Made by a program: the position numbers and the translations under genes. A model generated the notes under the pieces. That model had not been told where the DNA came from, did not search any database, and saw only the letters and a program-made list of their open reading frames with translations. A stretch of DNA of 64,000 nucleotides from positions 248,001 to 312,000 of the forward strand of contig JAOSJV010000012.1 of NCBI GenBank assembly GCA_027493935.1, given 5' to 3'. This DNA is from Burkholderiales bacterium. Its GTDB lineage: Bacteria > Pseudomonadota > Gammaproteobacteria > Burkholderiales > SG8-39. How positions within the stretch are numbered: the first letter of the stretch is position 1; each line of letters begins with the position of its first letter. This document shows positions 9,882 to 18,242 of the stretch, in pieces.

Positions 9882-11333
9882 ATGGGCCTCGCCGGCATCC
9901 TGCTCGGCCTCGCGGCCCTCATGTGGCTGTCGTTCCGCGGCTGGAGCGTGCTGGTCCTCGCGCCGGCCGCCGGACTGATCGCGGCGATGGCCGCCGGGGA
10001 GCCGCTGCTCGCCCACTGGACCCAGACCTACATGGGGGCGGCGGCCGGCTTCCTCGCGCAGTTCTTCCCGCTCTTCCTGCTCGGCGCCGTCTTCGGCAAG
10101 CTGATGGAGGACAGCGGCTCGGTCGCGGCGATCGCCACGTTCATGACCGAGAAGCTCGGCGCGAAGCGGGCCATCCTCGCAGTCGTGCTGGCCGGCGCGC
10201 TGGTGACCTACGGCGGCGTGAGCCTGTTCGTCGCATTCTTCGTCATCGGGCCGATGGCGCAGGCCCTCTTCCGCGCCGCGGACATTCCCGGCCGACTGAT
10301 GCCGGCCGCGATCGCGCTCGGCACCTCGACTTTCACGATGACCGCGCTGCCCGGAACGCCGGCGATCCAGAACGCGATCCCGATGCCCTTTTTCGGCACC
10401 ACGCCGTTCGCCGCGCCCGGGCTGGGAATCATCGCGGCCGCGGTGATGCTCGCGTTCGGGCTATGGTGGCTCGCGCGCGCCGAGGCCGCCGCGCGCCGCC
10501 GAGGCGAAGGATTCGGCGCACTGGCGGTGGCGGCCGACCAGGCCGCCGAAGACCCCCTGGTGCGCGAGCGTGCGTCGGTCGCGGGCACGTTCGATCCGCC
10601 GGAAGTCCATCGCGGGCGGCCGAGCTCCGACGCACCGGGAATCGCCGTGGCGGTCGCACCGCTCTTCGTCGTCGTCCTGGTGAATCTCGCGATGTCGATG
10701 CTCGTCCTGCCGCGGCTCGACACGAGCTTCCTCGCCGAGGAGCGCTGGGGCGGCATTGCGCTCTCCTCGGTAAGCGGGGTGTGGTCGGTGATCGTTGCGC
10801 TCGCGTCCGCGATCGTCGTGCTCGTCGCGCTGAACCGCGGCCGGCTGCCGGCGTTGCGTGCGAGCGTCGACGCAGGCGCGAGCGCCTCGGCCCTGCCGGT
10901 GCTCAGCGTGGCGAGCCTCGTCGGCTTCGGCGCGGTCGTGGCGGCGATGCCTGCGTTCGCGCTGGTGCGCGACTGGGTGCTCTCGATCGGCGGCGGCCCG
11001 CTCGTCTCGCTCGCCGTGTCGACCAACATCCTCGCCGCCCTGACCGGGTCGGCCTCCGGCGGGCTGACGATCGCGCTCGACGCGCTCGGCAGCGCCTACG
11101 TCCAGCTCGGCGCCGAGCTCGGCATCGATCCGGCGCTGATGCACCGGGTCGCGGTGATCGGCGCGGGCACGCTCGACAGCCTCCCGCACAACGGCGCCGT
11201 CGTCACGCTGCTCGCCGTCTGCGGCGCGACGCACAAGCAGAGCTACCTCGACATCGTCATGGTCGCGATCGTCGGCGCGCTGATCGCGCTGGCGACGGTG
11301 ATCGTCCTGGGCTCGGTCTTCGGGTCGTTCTAG
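9882..11333 (+). CDS. GntP family permease (proton:organic acid symporter)
   Basis: 483 residues, with hydrophobic segments along the whole length. The conserved family patterns FLAQFFPLFLLGAVFGKLMEDSG, VTYGGVSLFVAFF and the C-terminal GTLDSLPHNGAVVTLLAVCG are visible. GntP members import gluconate, 3-hydroxybutyrate or related acids; the substrate cannot be assigned here. The central cytoplasmic loop (about residues 200-245) is longer than usual and charged. Preceded by patatin and followed by DUF502, all in the same direction. Confidence 0.85.
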   Translation: MGLAGILLGLAALMWLSFRGWSVLVLAPAAGLIAAMAAGEPLLAHWTQTYMGAAAGFLAQFFPLFLLGAVFGKLMEDSGSVAAIATFMTEKLGAKRAILAVVLAGALVTYGGVSLFVAFFVIGPMAQALFRAADIPGRLMPAAIALGTSTFTMTALPGTPAIQNAIPMPFFGTTPFAAPGLGIIAAAVMLAFGLWWLARAEAAARRRGEGFGALAVAADQAAEDPLVRERASVAGTFDPPEVHRGRPSSDAPGIAVAVAPLFVVVLVNLAMSMLVLPRLDTSFLAEERWGGIALSSVSGVWSVIVALASAIVVLVALNRGRLPALRASVDAGASASALPVLSVASLVGFGAVVAAMPAFALVRDWVLSIGGGPLVSLAVSTNILAALTGSASGGLTIALDALGSAYVQLGAELGIDPALMHRVAVIGAGTLDSLPHNGAVVTLLAVCGATHKQSYLDIVMVAIVGALIALATVIVLGSVFGSF

Positions 11334-11343
11334 GGACGGCGAG

Positions 11344-11991
11344 GTGCTCAAGCGCGGGCTGCAGTCGATCGCCACGACCTGGCTCGCGGGATTGCTCGTC
11401 CTGCTGCCGGTGGCGCTCACGTTCGCGGTGATCTACTGGCTCTTCACGCTGATCTACCGGTTCGTGGGTCCCGGAACCGTCGTCGGCCGCTTCTTCGCCG
11501 CCCTCGGTTACCCGTTCGCGAGCCATCCCGGTCTCGCGTACCTGATCGGTGCGCTCGCGCTCGCCGCCGGCATCTACCTCCTCGGCGTGCTGGTGCGCCT
11601 GGGGCTCAAGCGCCCGCTGAGCTGGCTCACCGAGCGGACGCTGCGGCGCATCCCGCTGGTCGGCGACCTCTACGGCCTCGCCGACCGCTTCGTCGGTCTG
11701 CTGAACCAGCGGCAGGGGGCGGACATCGGCGCGATGAGTCCGGTCTGGTGCTTCTTCGGCGGCGACGGCGCCGCGGTGCTCGCACTCGCCCCGAGCGCGG
11801 ACGTGGTGGACATCGAAGGGCGACGCTATCGCGCCGTGCTCGTGCCGACCGCGCCGGTGCCGTTCGGCGGCGCGCTGCTGTACGTGCCCGCGGAGTGGAT
11901 CCGGCCGGCGAACATCGGGGTGGATCGGCTGACGGCTGTCTACGTCTCGATGGGCCTTACGCCGCCGCCCGGGATCGCGCGGTCGCAGTGA
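11344..11991 (+). CDS. DUF502 family membrane protein
   Basis: 215 residues from a GTG start. The LKRGLQSIATTWLAGLLVLLPVALTFAVIYWLF N-terminus, GLAYLIGALALAAGIYLLGVLVR and the RIPLVGDLYGLADRFVGLL segment are characteristic of DUF502, a two-helix inner membrane family of unknown function. Ten bases separate it from the GntP stop. Confidence 0.82.
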   Translation: MLKRGLQSIATTWLAGLLVLLPVALTFAVIYWLFTLIYRFVGPGTVVGRFFAALGYPFASHPGLAYLIGALALAAGIYLLGVLVRLGLKRPLSWLTERTLRRIPLVGDLYGLADRFVGLLNQRQGADIGAMSPVWCFFGGDGAAVLALAPSADVVDIEGRRYRAVLVPTAPVPFGGALLYVPAEWIRPANIGVDRLTAVYVSMGLTPPPGIARSQ

Positions 11992-12095
11992 GCGCGCAGG
12001 CCGAGCCGGCGTGCCGCGGTCTTCAGGCCCTTCTGGTAGGATGCGCCGCGCGCGATCCGCGGCGTGCCGATCGACGCACTGATGGAGAACTGCAA

Positions 12096-12686
12096 ATGCT
12101 GAACGTGGCAAAGGGGACCCGACTCGTCGCCGCGTTCGCGCTGGCATGCGGCGCGGGCGCGGCATCGGCGCAGACGAGCGTCAACTACGGCCGGATCACT
12201 TCGGTCAACCTGGTGACCGAGACGAGCGGCGGCGCCCAGGCCGGCGGCGCGATCGTCGGCGGCGCGCTCGGCCTCATCTCCGGCTCGGGCCAGTCGCGCA
12301 GCAACCGCGCCCTGCGCGGCATCGGCGGCGCGGCGGTCGGCCAGCAGGTCGGGCGGGTCGCGAGCCGGGGGCAGGCCTTCGAGTACACGATCCTGATCGA
12401 CGGCAGATCGACCGTCACGATGGTCACCGACGAGGCCGGCCTGCGCGTAGGCGACTGTGTGGCGGTCGAGCGCGGCGCGTTCAACAATCTTCGCCTGGTC
12501 GACGATTCGCGCTGCGATCCGCCGCGGCAGACGGCCGCCGGCGCGCCGCCTGCGCGCGCGCCCGCCGCCGAGGACGTGCGCGCGGCCGACGCGTGCATCG
12601 CGGCCAAGAACCAGCTTCTCGCCGCGACGTCCGACGAGGACTTCGACCGCGCGGAGCGCCGTGTCCGCCTGCTGTGCGCCGACTGA
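12096..12686 (+). CDS. Exported glycine-zipper (2TM) protein
   Basis: 196 residues. A signal peptide ends near ASAQTS, then comes a glycine-zipper segment (GGAIVGGALGLISGSG.. and GIGGAAVGQQVGR), then a soluble domain with EYTILIDGR and RVGDCVAVERG, as in SlyB/Rcp-like periplasmic or outer membrane proteins. There is no lipobox. The C-terminal 60 residues carry two cysteines (ADACIAAK and RLLCAD) that may pair. GGAGAACTGCAA precedes the ATG. Probably an envelope-integrity protein; the exact role is unknown. Confidence 0.75.
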   Translation: MLNVAKGTRLVAAFALACGAGAASAQTSVNYGRITSVNLVTETSGGAQAGGAIVGGALGLISGSGQSRSNRALRGIGGAAVGQQVGRVASRGQAFEYTILIDGRSTVTMVTDEAGLRVGDCVAVERGAFNNLRLVDDSRCDPPRQTAAGAPPARAPAAEDVRAADACIAAKNQLLAATSDEDFDRAERRVRLLCAD

Positions 12687-12738
12687 CTGCGGCACGACTC
12701 CGGCGCCATCTTCGCGCGCCGAAGGCGCGGCCTTTCCA

Positions 12739-13987
12739 CTGACGGCCCACGGCGCGCGAAGTCGCGCGCCGAAGGCTGCGCGCGGCGCAGGGCGCGCGCT
12801 CGCGCTCGTCGCCGTCGCCTCGTCGCTCACAGGCTGCGGCGCGCTGCTGCGTGACCCGGTGCCGCCCGAGCTTTCGTCGCAGGCGACGATCCCCGGCATG
12901 CCGGAGGTCCGCGCCCGGGCCGGGCGGCCGAGCCCGGCGATGGAAGGCGATCTCGCCCGGTCGTTCGAGCAGGAATCCAGGACGGATTTTCCGGTGGACG
13001 CCGAGGGCGTCATCCGCTATGCGCACCTCGCGGTGTCCGGCGGCGGTGCGAACGGCGCGTTCGGCGCGGGATTCCTGAGCGGCTGGTCGGAGACCGGAAG
13101 CCGCCCGGTCTTCAAGATCGTCACCGGCGTGTCGACCGGCGCGCTGATCGCGCCGTTCGCCTTTCTCGGCAGCGAGTACGACGGCGCGCTGCGGGAGTTC
13201 TACACGACCACCTCGACGCGCGACGTCTTCGTGCTCGGCTCGATCCTGATGCGGCTGATTCAGGGCGAGTCGCTCGCCGACACGACTCCGCTCGCCGCGC
13301 TGATCGCACGGCACGTCGACGGCGACCTGCTCGGTCGGATCGCCGAAGCGCACGCGCACGGCCGGCGGCTGTACCTGGGGACGGTCGACCTCGATGCCCA
13401 GCGCTTCGTGGTGTGGAACATGGGCTTGATCGCAGCGAGCGGTGGCAGGGGAGGCGCTGGAGCTGTTCCGGAGGGTGATGCTCGCCTCCGCGTCGATCCC
13501 GATCGCCTTCCCGCCCGTGTTCTTCCAGGTCGAGGCCGGCGGCCAGCGCCACGACGAGATGCACGTCGACGGCGCGGTGGCGGCGAAAGTGTTCCTGACC
13601 GGCGGCGTGTTCAGATTCGCGCACGTGCGCAGCGGCATCGGGCAGGACCCGGGACGCGAGAACGTCTTCGTGATCCACAACGGCAAGCTGCGCGCCCAGC
13701 CGAGCCCGACGACCCGCACGTTGCGCGGCATCGCGACCCGGGTGCTCGATGCGGCGAGCCGGTCGGCGGTAGTCGGCGACCTGTTTCGCATCTACGCCCT
13801 GACGCTGCACGAGCGGGCGGGCTTCCACTGGATCACGATCGCCGACTCCGTGGATCTGGTCGGCGCCGAGGTGTTCGATCCGGAGAAGATGCGCGAGCTC
13901 TACCAGATCGGCTACCGGGCCGCGCTCGCCGGGCCGGACTGGGAGATCTACCCGCCGGGATTGCAACTGCCGAGGCGCGCGCCGTAG
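12739..13987 (+). CDS. Patatin-like phospholipase lipoprotein (frameshifted, start unclear)
   Basis: LALVAVASSLTGCGALL is a lipoprotein leader with a lipobox, followed by the patatin motifs SGGGANGAFGAG, TGVSTGALIA and VDGAVAAKVF. This is a membrane-anchored lipid acyl hydrolase of the periplasm or outer membrane. The frame changes near 13440 (one base gained); downstream, LFRRVMLASASIPIAFPPVFF continues the domain. No ATG, GTG or TTG lies just upstream of the leader in frame, so the true start is either a rare codon (CTG at 12739 is used here as a nominal boundary) or hidden by another indel. The direct repeat GCGCGCCGAAGGC at about 12713 and 12766 falls in this region. Confidence 0.75.
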
Positions 13988-14008
13988 AACGGCCGACCCG
14001 GCGACCGA

Positions 14009-15739
14009 TCAGCCGCGCGCCATCAGCGCCGCGCCGAACGCCACGACGAGAGCGACCAGCGACAACCCCGCGACGGGCCAAAGCCGCAGCACCCCGTCGG
14101 TCCGGGCGAGCGCGGCCGCGACGACGAGCGTGGTCCGGCGCACCGGGCGCCCGAAGGCGGCGAAGCCGCCCGCCGGCAGCGGTGGCAGCCGATCGGCGAG
14201 CGCGCTCGCGACGAGCGCGCCGCCCACGATCAGCACGAGCGCGCCGCCGAGCGCGGCGGGGGACAGCGCGCCCGACAAGACGTCGGGCACCCCCGCACTG
14301 CCCGCGGCCAGCCCGAGCGCAAGCGAACACAGCGCGAGCGCCAGCGCCGCCGCTTCTGCCAGGCGCGAGACCAGCGCACGCGGCTTCACCGCCGCGGCCC
14401 CCGGCACGAGCGCGTGCGCGAGCACCAGCACCACGTAGCTCGCGGTGAGGAGCCCGCCTGCCTGCATCACGGCATCCCACCACCATTGCCCGGTCTCGGC
14501 GGCCGCACCCAGCAGCAGCTTCTTCGCGACGTACGCGCCGCTCGGCGGCAAGCCCATGAGCGCCACCCCGGCGAGCACGAAGGTGAGGACGCACAACGGC
14601 AACGCCCGTCCGACCCCGGCCAGTCCCGCGATGCGATCGTGACCGAGCGCCTTGTAGATGAGCCCGGCCGCCATGAACATCGCAGCCTTCGCCGTGGCGT
14701 GCGAGATCGCCTGCAGCATGCCTCCGGCCAGGGCGCTCTCGCGCGCGAGCGCCGCCCCGCCGAAGGCGAGCGGGAACATCAGGAAGAGATAGCCGATCTG
14801 CGCAACCGTCGAGTATGCGACCAGCAGCTTTAGCCGCGCCTGGCGCAGCGCAACGACGTTGCCGAGGAGGATCGCCGCGGCGCCGAGCGCGCCGAGCAGC
14901 TGGGCCGAGGGCCCCGTCAGCACGCCCGGCAGCACGTCGAACCACAGCCGCACCACGAGAAACCACGAGCCCTTGATCACCAGGCCCGACAGCACGGCGC
15001 TCGCCGCAGCGGGTGCCCCGGCATGCGCCGGCGGCAGCCAGAGGTGCAGCGGGACGAGCGCGGTCTTGGCGAGCAGTCCGCCGGTCATCAGCGCCGCCGC
15101 CGCCAGCGTCGCGGGCCCGGGCCGGATGCGTGCCGCGAGCAGCGCGATATCGAGCGTGCCATAGGCGCCGTAGAGCAGCACCGCACCGAGCAGGTAGAAG
15201 ACCGAGCCGAGCAGCGCGTACAGCAGGTAGCGCAGTGCGGACTGCAGCGTCTCGGCCTTGCCGTCGAGCGAGACCAGCGGCACCGCGGCGAACGTGAGGA
15301 GCTCAAGCGCGACGTACAGGGTGAAGAGGTCGCCGCTCACCAGCACCAGGTTGAGCGCGCCCCAGATCGCAAGCAGGAGCGTCCAGAACACGAGCGGCGC
15401 GCGGGCCTCGCGCACCCCGGCGGGCGTGCCGAAATCGGCGCACGCGTACACCCCGATGCCGACGATCACGACCGCGACGGCGAGCATCATGACGAGCGCC
15501 GGCCCGTCGGCGCGCAGGGCGATGCCGAGCGGCGGCGCCCAGCCGCCGAGCAGATAGACGAGCCCGCCGCCGGTCCGTTGCATCGCCGCCGCGACGGCGA
15601 TCGCAATGCCGAGCCCCGCGACGATCGTAACCATCGCCACCCGCTGCGCGTTGCGTCCGCCGAGCGTGAATCCGGCGAGCACGCCCACGAAGGGCACGAT
15701 CACCGCCAGCGCGAGCAGCAGCCCGCCGGGCGTCGTCAT
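14009..15739 (-). CDS. mrpD: Mrp-like monovalent cation/proton antiporter subunit D
   Basis: 576 residues from ATG 15739 (ribosome site GGTGGAG). It belongs to the NuoL/M/N proton-channel family: LTLYVALELLTFAAVPLVSL, the conserved Glu/Lys-containing helices, LPPAHAGAPAAASAVLSG.VIKG, and HATAKAAMFMAAGLIY. It is longer than usual MrpD (about 490-500 residues), with extra hydrophobic segments at the C-terminus. It is the only large antiporter-like subunit in the operon, being the last gene of E-F-G-B-C-D. Confidence 0.85.
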   Translation of the reverse strand: MTTPGGLLLALAVIVPFVGVLAGFTLGGRNAQRVAMVTIVAGLGIAIAVAAAMQRTGGGLVYLLGGWAPPLGIALRADGPALVMMLAVAVVIVGIGVYACADFGTPAGVREARAPLVFWTLLLAIWGALNLVLVSGDLFTLYVALELLTFAAVPLVSLDGKAETLQSALRYLLYALLGSVFYLLGAVLLYGAYGTLDIALLAARIRPGPATLAAAALMTGGLLAKTALVPLHLWLPPAHAGAPAAASAVLSGLVIKGSWFLVVRLWFDVLPGVLTGPSAQLLGALGAAAILLGNVVALRQARLKLLVAYSTVAQIGYLFLMFPLAFGGAALARESALAGGMLQAISHATAKAAMFMAAGLIYKALGHDRIAGLAGVGRALPLCVLTFVLAGVALMGLPPSGAYVAKKLLLGAAAETGQWWWDAVMQAGGLLTASYVVLVLAHALVPGAAAVKPRALVSRLAEAAALALALCSLALGLAAGSAGVPDVLSGALSPAALGGALVLIVGGALVASALADRLPPLPAGGFAAFGRPVRRTTLVVAAALARTDGVLRLWPVAGLSLVALVVAFGAALMARG

Positions 15740-15772
15740 CGGCTCCACCGGGGCCGCGACATGCGCTGGGGT

Positions 15773-16123
15773 CTAGCGCTCGCCCGCGCCGGCCTCGGGC
15801 GCGGCGGGCGGCCGAGCATCCGGTGCGAGCGTGGCGGAGCCTGCCTCGTCGAACAGCCGCAGCAGCAACGCGACCGCGAGCGCGGTGGCGCAGAACGCCA
15901 CCACCAGGCCAGTGATGAGCAGCGCCTGCGGCACCGGGTCGCCGCCCCACCCGAACCCGGCGCCGCGGTGCGCGATCGCGCCGAACAGCACGAACACGCC
16001 GTTGCCGATCACGTTGAATGCGACGATCTTGCGCAGCGGCTGCGGGTTCACGATGAGCGCATAGACGCCGCCCCCGACGAGCAACGCCGCGCACAGCCCG
16101 TAGAGCGTCGCGGCATCGATCAC
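15773..16123 (-). CDS. mrpC: Mrp-like antiporter subunit C (NuoK-like)
   Basis: 116 residues, GTG start overlapping the stop of subunit B by four bases. Three helices with LVGGGVYALIVNPQPLRKIVAFNVIGNGVFVLFGAI and DPVPQALLITGLVVAFCATALAVALLLRL, the NuoK/MnhC signature with conserved acidic position. The C-terminal tail is Pro/Ala-rich. It forms part of the membrane core that couples cation movement to proton flux. Confidence 0.85.
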   Translation of the reverse strand: MIDAATLYGLCAALLVGGGVYALIVNPQPLRKIVAFNVIGNGVFVLFGAIAHRGAGFGWGGDPVPQALLITGLVVAFCATALAVALLLRLFDEAGSATLAPDARPPAAPEAGAGER

Positions 16124-17058
16124 GGCGCGCTCCGCTGCGGGGCCCCGGCGACGATCAGGGCGAGCGTGAGCGCGAGCGAAGGAAAGAGCGCCCACTCGAT
16201 GACCTTGATGAGCGGCTTGGCGTAGCCGTCCGGGTACCCGAGAAACGCGCCGGCGAACGCGACGCCGGCGGCGCCGACCGCGAGGAACACGACCGGCCCG
16301 GCCACCAGCGCGGCGCGCAGCCACGTCCGCCCGATCGGCGGCGTGTCCGCAAGACCTGCGATCACCGCGAGGAGCCACATCGCCGCGAGCAGCGTGGCGC
16401 CCTGGAACTTGCCGCCGGGGAAGTCCGCTCCGACCCAGAAGATGTAGACGCCGACAACGACGCCGATCGGCGGCAGCACGCGCGCGAAGTACGCGAGGAC
16501 GCCGTCCGGATCGCTGTGGTGCAGCGTGCCCGGGCGCCCGCCCCAGAACCGGTCGGGCGCGAGCGACCACACCCCGATCAGCGCGAACAGCACCACGATC
16601 GCCTCCAGCAGGGTGTCCATCGCCCGGAACGCGACCAGCACCGCGGTGAGCGGATTGCCGACCCCGGTCGTGGCGATGCTTGCGGCGGTCTGCGGCGCGA
16701 GCGTGGGCGCCGGATCGGGCAGCGCGAGGACAGCGATGCCGAGCGCGACCGTCACGCAGGCCGCCACGAGCGCAGCGGCCACGCGCGTCGGCAGACCCGG
16801 CCGCTCCGCACGCGCCTCGCGCTCGGTCGCGCGCAGTCGCGCTGCCGCGTAGAGCAGCAGTGCACCGGTCAGCCCGCTGCCGAGCGCCGCCTCGGTGAGC
16901 GCGACATCGACGCCGTGCAGCTGGACCCACACCAGCGCGAGCAGCAGCCCGTAGGCAACGAAACCGACCACCGCGGAGAAAGTGTCGCGGGCGACGATCG
17001 TCCAGGCCGCGAGCGCAAGGATCAAAATGGCGAGTCCGCAGTTGATCGCGTCGGTCAT
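16120..17058 (-). CDS. mrpB: Mrp-like subunit B with N-terminal DUF4040/MbhD-MbhE-like region
   Basis: 312 residues from ATG 17058. Residues about 1-75 (AVVGFVAYGLLLALVWVQLHGVDVALTEAALGSGLTGALLL) match DUF4040/MbhD, equivalent to the C-terminal part of MrpA. The middle (AFRAMDTLLEAIVVLFALIGVWSL) resembles MbhE, and the last 130 residues (PPIGVVVGVYIFWVGADFPGGKFQGATLLAAMWLL) are the MnhB/MrpB domain. It therefore carries the tail of MrpA fused to MrpB, while the NuoL-like head of MrpA is absent from the operon. The start overlaps subunit G (ATGA). Confidence 0.8.
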   Translation of the reverse strand: MTDAINCGLAILILALAAWTIVARDTFSAVVGFVAYGLLLALVWVQLHGVDVALTEAALGSGLTGALLLYAAARLRATEREARAERPGLPTRVAAALVAACVTVALGIAVLALPDPAPTLAPQTAASIATTGVGNPLTAVLVAFRAMDTLLEAIVVLFALIGVWSLAPDRFWGGRPGTLHHSDPDGVLAYFARVLPPIGVVVGVYIFWVGADFPGGKFQGATLLAAMWLLAVIAGLADTPPIGRTWLRAALVAGPVVFLAVGAAGVAFAGAFLGYPDGYAKPLIKVIEWALFPSLALTLALIVAGAPQRSAP

Positions 17059-17348
17059 GTGCTCTGCCCCGCGCGGCGTGCGACGCGCGCGATCAGTTGG
17101 GAGGCCACCGCGCTCGCGAGCAGCGCCAGCAGCCATACCGCCACCAGCTTGAGCCCCGCCTGCACGCCGTCGACGCGCGGCAGCAGCCCGAGCACGATGA
17201 GCCCGAGCCCCAGGTTGTCGGCTTTGGTGAGCGCATGCAGCCGCGTGAGCGCGTCGGGGAAGCGCAGCAACCCCACCGTGCCGGCGAGGAAGAACACCAC
17301 GCCGGCCGACACGGCGACGATGGTGAAGAGGTCCAGGGCGGCGCTCAT
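17055..17348 (-). CDS. mrpG: Mrp-like antiporter subunit G
   Basis: 97 residues, three helices. FLAGTVGLLRFPDALTRLHALTKADNLGLGLIVLGL is the PhaG/MnhG signature. ATGA overlaps at both ends with subunits F and B. A small subunit of the antiporter complex, required for assembly in characterised Mrp systems. Confidence 0.88.
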   Translation of the reverse strand: MSAALDLFTIVAVSAGVVFFLAGTVGLLRFPDALTRLHALTKADNLGLGLIVLGLLPRVDGVQAGLKLVAVWLLALLASAVASQLIARVARRAGQST

Positions 17349-17623
17349 CCGCGATCGGCGTCGTCCGCGGCGGCGCCGGGTGCGCGCTTGAAGAAGGCGA
17401 CGCTCGCGAATGCCGCGAGGAGCGCGAGCGTCAATGCCACGTCCTCGACTCCGCTCGCGCCGCTCGCCGCGCCGAGAAGGAGCAGCGTCGCGACGCCGCC
17501 GCTGCCGAGCAACTGCGCCGCCATCATGCGCTCGGCGTCGCCCGGGCCGCGCAGGATGCGCACCAGACCGAGCGCCACCGTCGCCAGCACGCATCCCGCG
17601 GCGGCGAGGAGGAACGCGCTCAT
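17345..17623 (-). CDS. mrpF: Mrp-like antiporter subunit F
   Basis: 92 residues. LGLVRILRGPGDAERMMAAQLLGSGGVATLLLLGA matches MrpF/MnhF, where RI.RGPS.pDR is the usual motif (here RGPGDAERM). Three helices and an acidic tail. Overlaps E and G by four bases. Confidence 0.85.
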   Translation of the reverse strand: MSAFLLAAAGCVLATVALGLVRILRGPGDAERMMAAQLLGSGGVATLLLLGAASGASGVEDVALTLALLAAFASVAFFKRAPGAAADDADRG

Positions 17624-18114
17624 GCGCGGTCGGTCCGCGGCAGCACGCGAGCCACCGCCGCCTCGTCCTCGGCGAGCGCGGCCAGGACCGGCTGCTCGAC
17701 GTCGAGGCAGTGATAGAGCAGGCCCTGCGCGTCGTCGCGCACCGGCACCGTCCCCGGCAGCAGGCTCGACAGCGACGCGAACGCGTTGCGGCCTGCGCCG
17801 CGCGGATAGCCGGTGGGATGCGTGACGAAGCCCGGGCGCAGCGGCATGCGCGGGGAGAACGCGCGGTGCGCGACGTCCACGCCGGCGACCACCGACTGGC
17901 GCAGGAAGCGGAGCGCGAAACCGGGGAGCGCGCCGAGCCGCACCGCATGCGTGCCCGGCGCGAGCAGCCGCAGGCTCGCCCACGTGGCCGCCGCCGACGC
18001 GACGACGCCGACGGCGAGATCGAGCGGGTCGAGGCCGATCAGTACGATCCAGAGCGCGAGGTAGCCCGCGCCGCGCACCAGCGCCGCGCGTTTCGCTCCG
18101 TACACCCGCTGCAC
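17620..18114 (-). CDS. mrpE: Mrp-like antiporter subunit E
   Basis: 164 residues from GTG 18114; GTG 18105 is an alternative. GAGAGGAGGTCAA lies immediately upstream. LALWIVLIGLDPLDLAVGVVASAAATWASL is the helix pair, followed by a MnhE-type domain with LLPGTVPV and the C-terminal HCLDVEQPV. First gene of the antiporter operon, with a promoter about 56 bases upstream of the start. Confidence 0.85.
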   Translation of the reverse strand: MQRVYGAKRAALVRGAGYLALWIVLIGLDPLDLAVGVVASAAATWASLRLLAPGTHAVRLGALPGFALRFLRQSVVAGVDVAHRAFSPRMPLRPGFVTHPTGYPRGAGRNAFASLSSLLPGTVPVRDDAQGLLYHCLDVEQPVLAALAEDEAAVARVLPRTDRA

Positions 18115-18176
18115 TTGACCTCCTCTCGAGCGTTCACCGCGTGGCAAGCGCCGGATGCCATCGGCGCGGCGCCCGG

Positions 18177-18205
18177 AAAGTACATGCTGAACCGCACAAG
18201 GTCAA
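18177..18205 (-). promoter_or_regulatory. Sigma-70-type promoter of the Mrp-like operon
   Basis: On the minus strand TTGACC (18205-18200), a 17-base spacer and TACTTT (18182-18177). The predicted start near 18170 gives a leader of about 56 bases to mrpE. Position and spacing fit well; no operator was recognised. Confidence 0.6.
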
Positions 18206-18206
18206 T

Positions 18207-18225
18207 GACCGCTCTGCGTGCGGTC
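18207..18225 (-). terminator. Short hairpin between the DUF1576 gene and the Mrp promoter
   Basis: GACCGC-N7-GCGGTC is a perfect 6-bp stem just downstream of the DUF1576 stop and directly upstream of the Mrp -35 box. No U tract follows on the minus strand, so a weak or factor-dependent terminator or an operator are both possible. Confidence 0.25.
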
Positions 18226-18242
18226 GCGCACCGCGCGCGAGC

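Noticed and set aside
14009-18114. Membrane-bound hydrogenase operon
   Set aside because: Only the antiporter module is present; no NiFe large or small subunit or maturation protease adjoins it.
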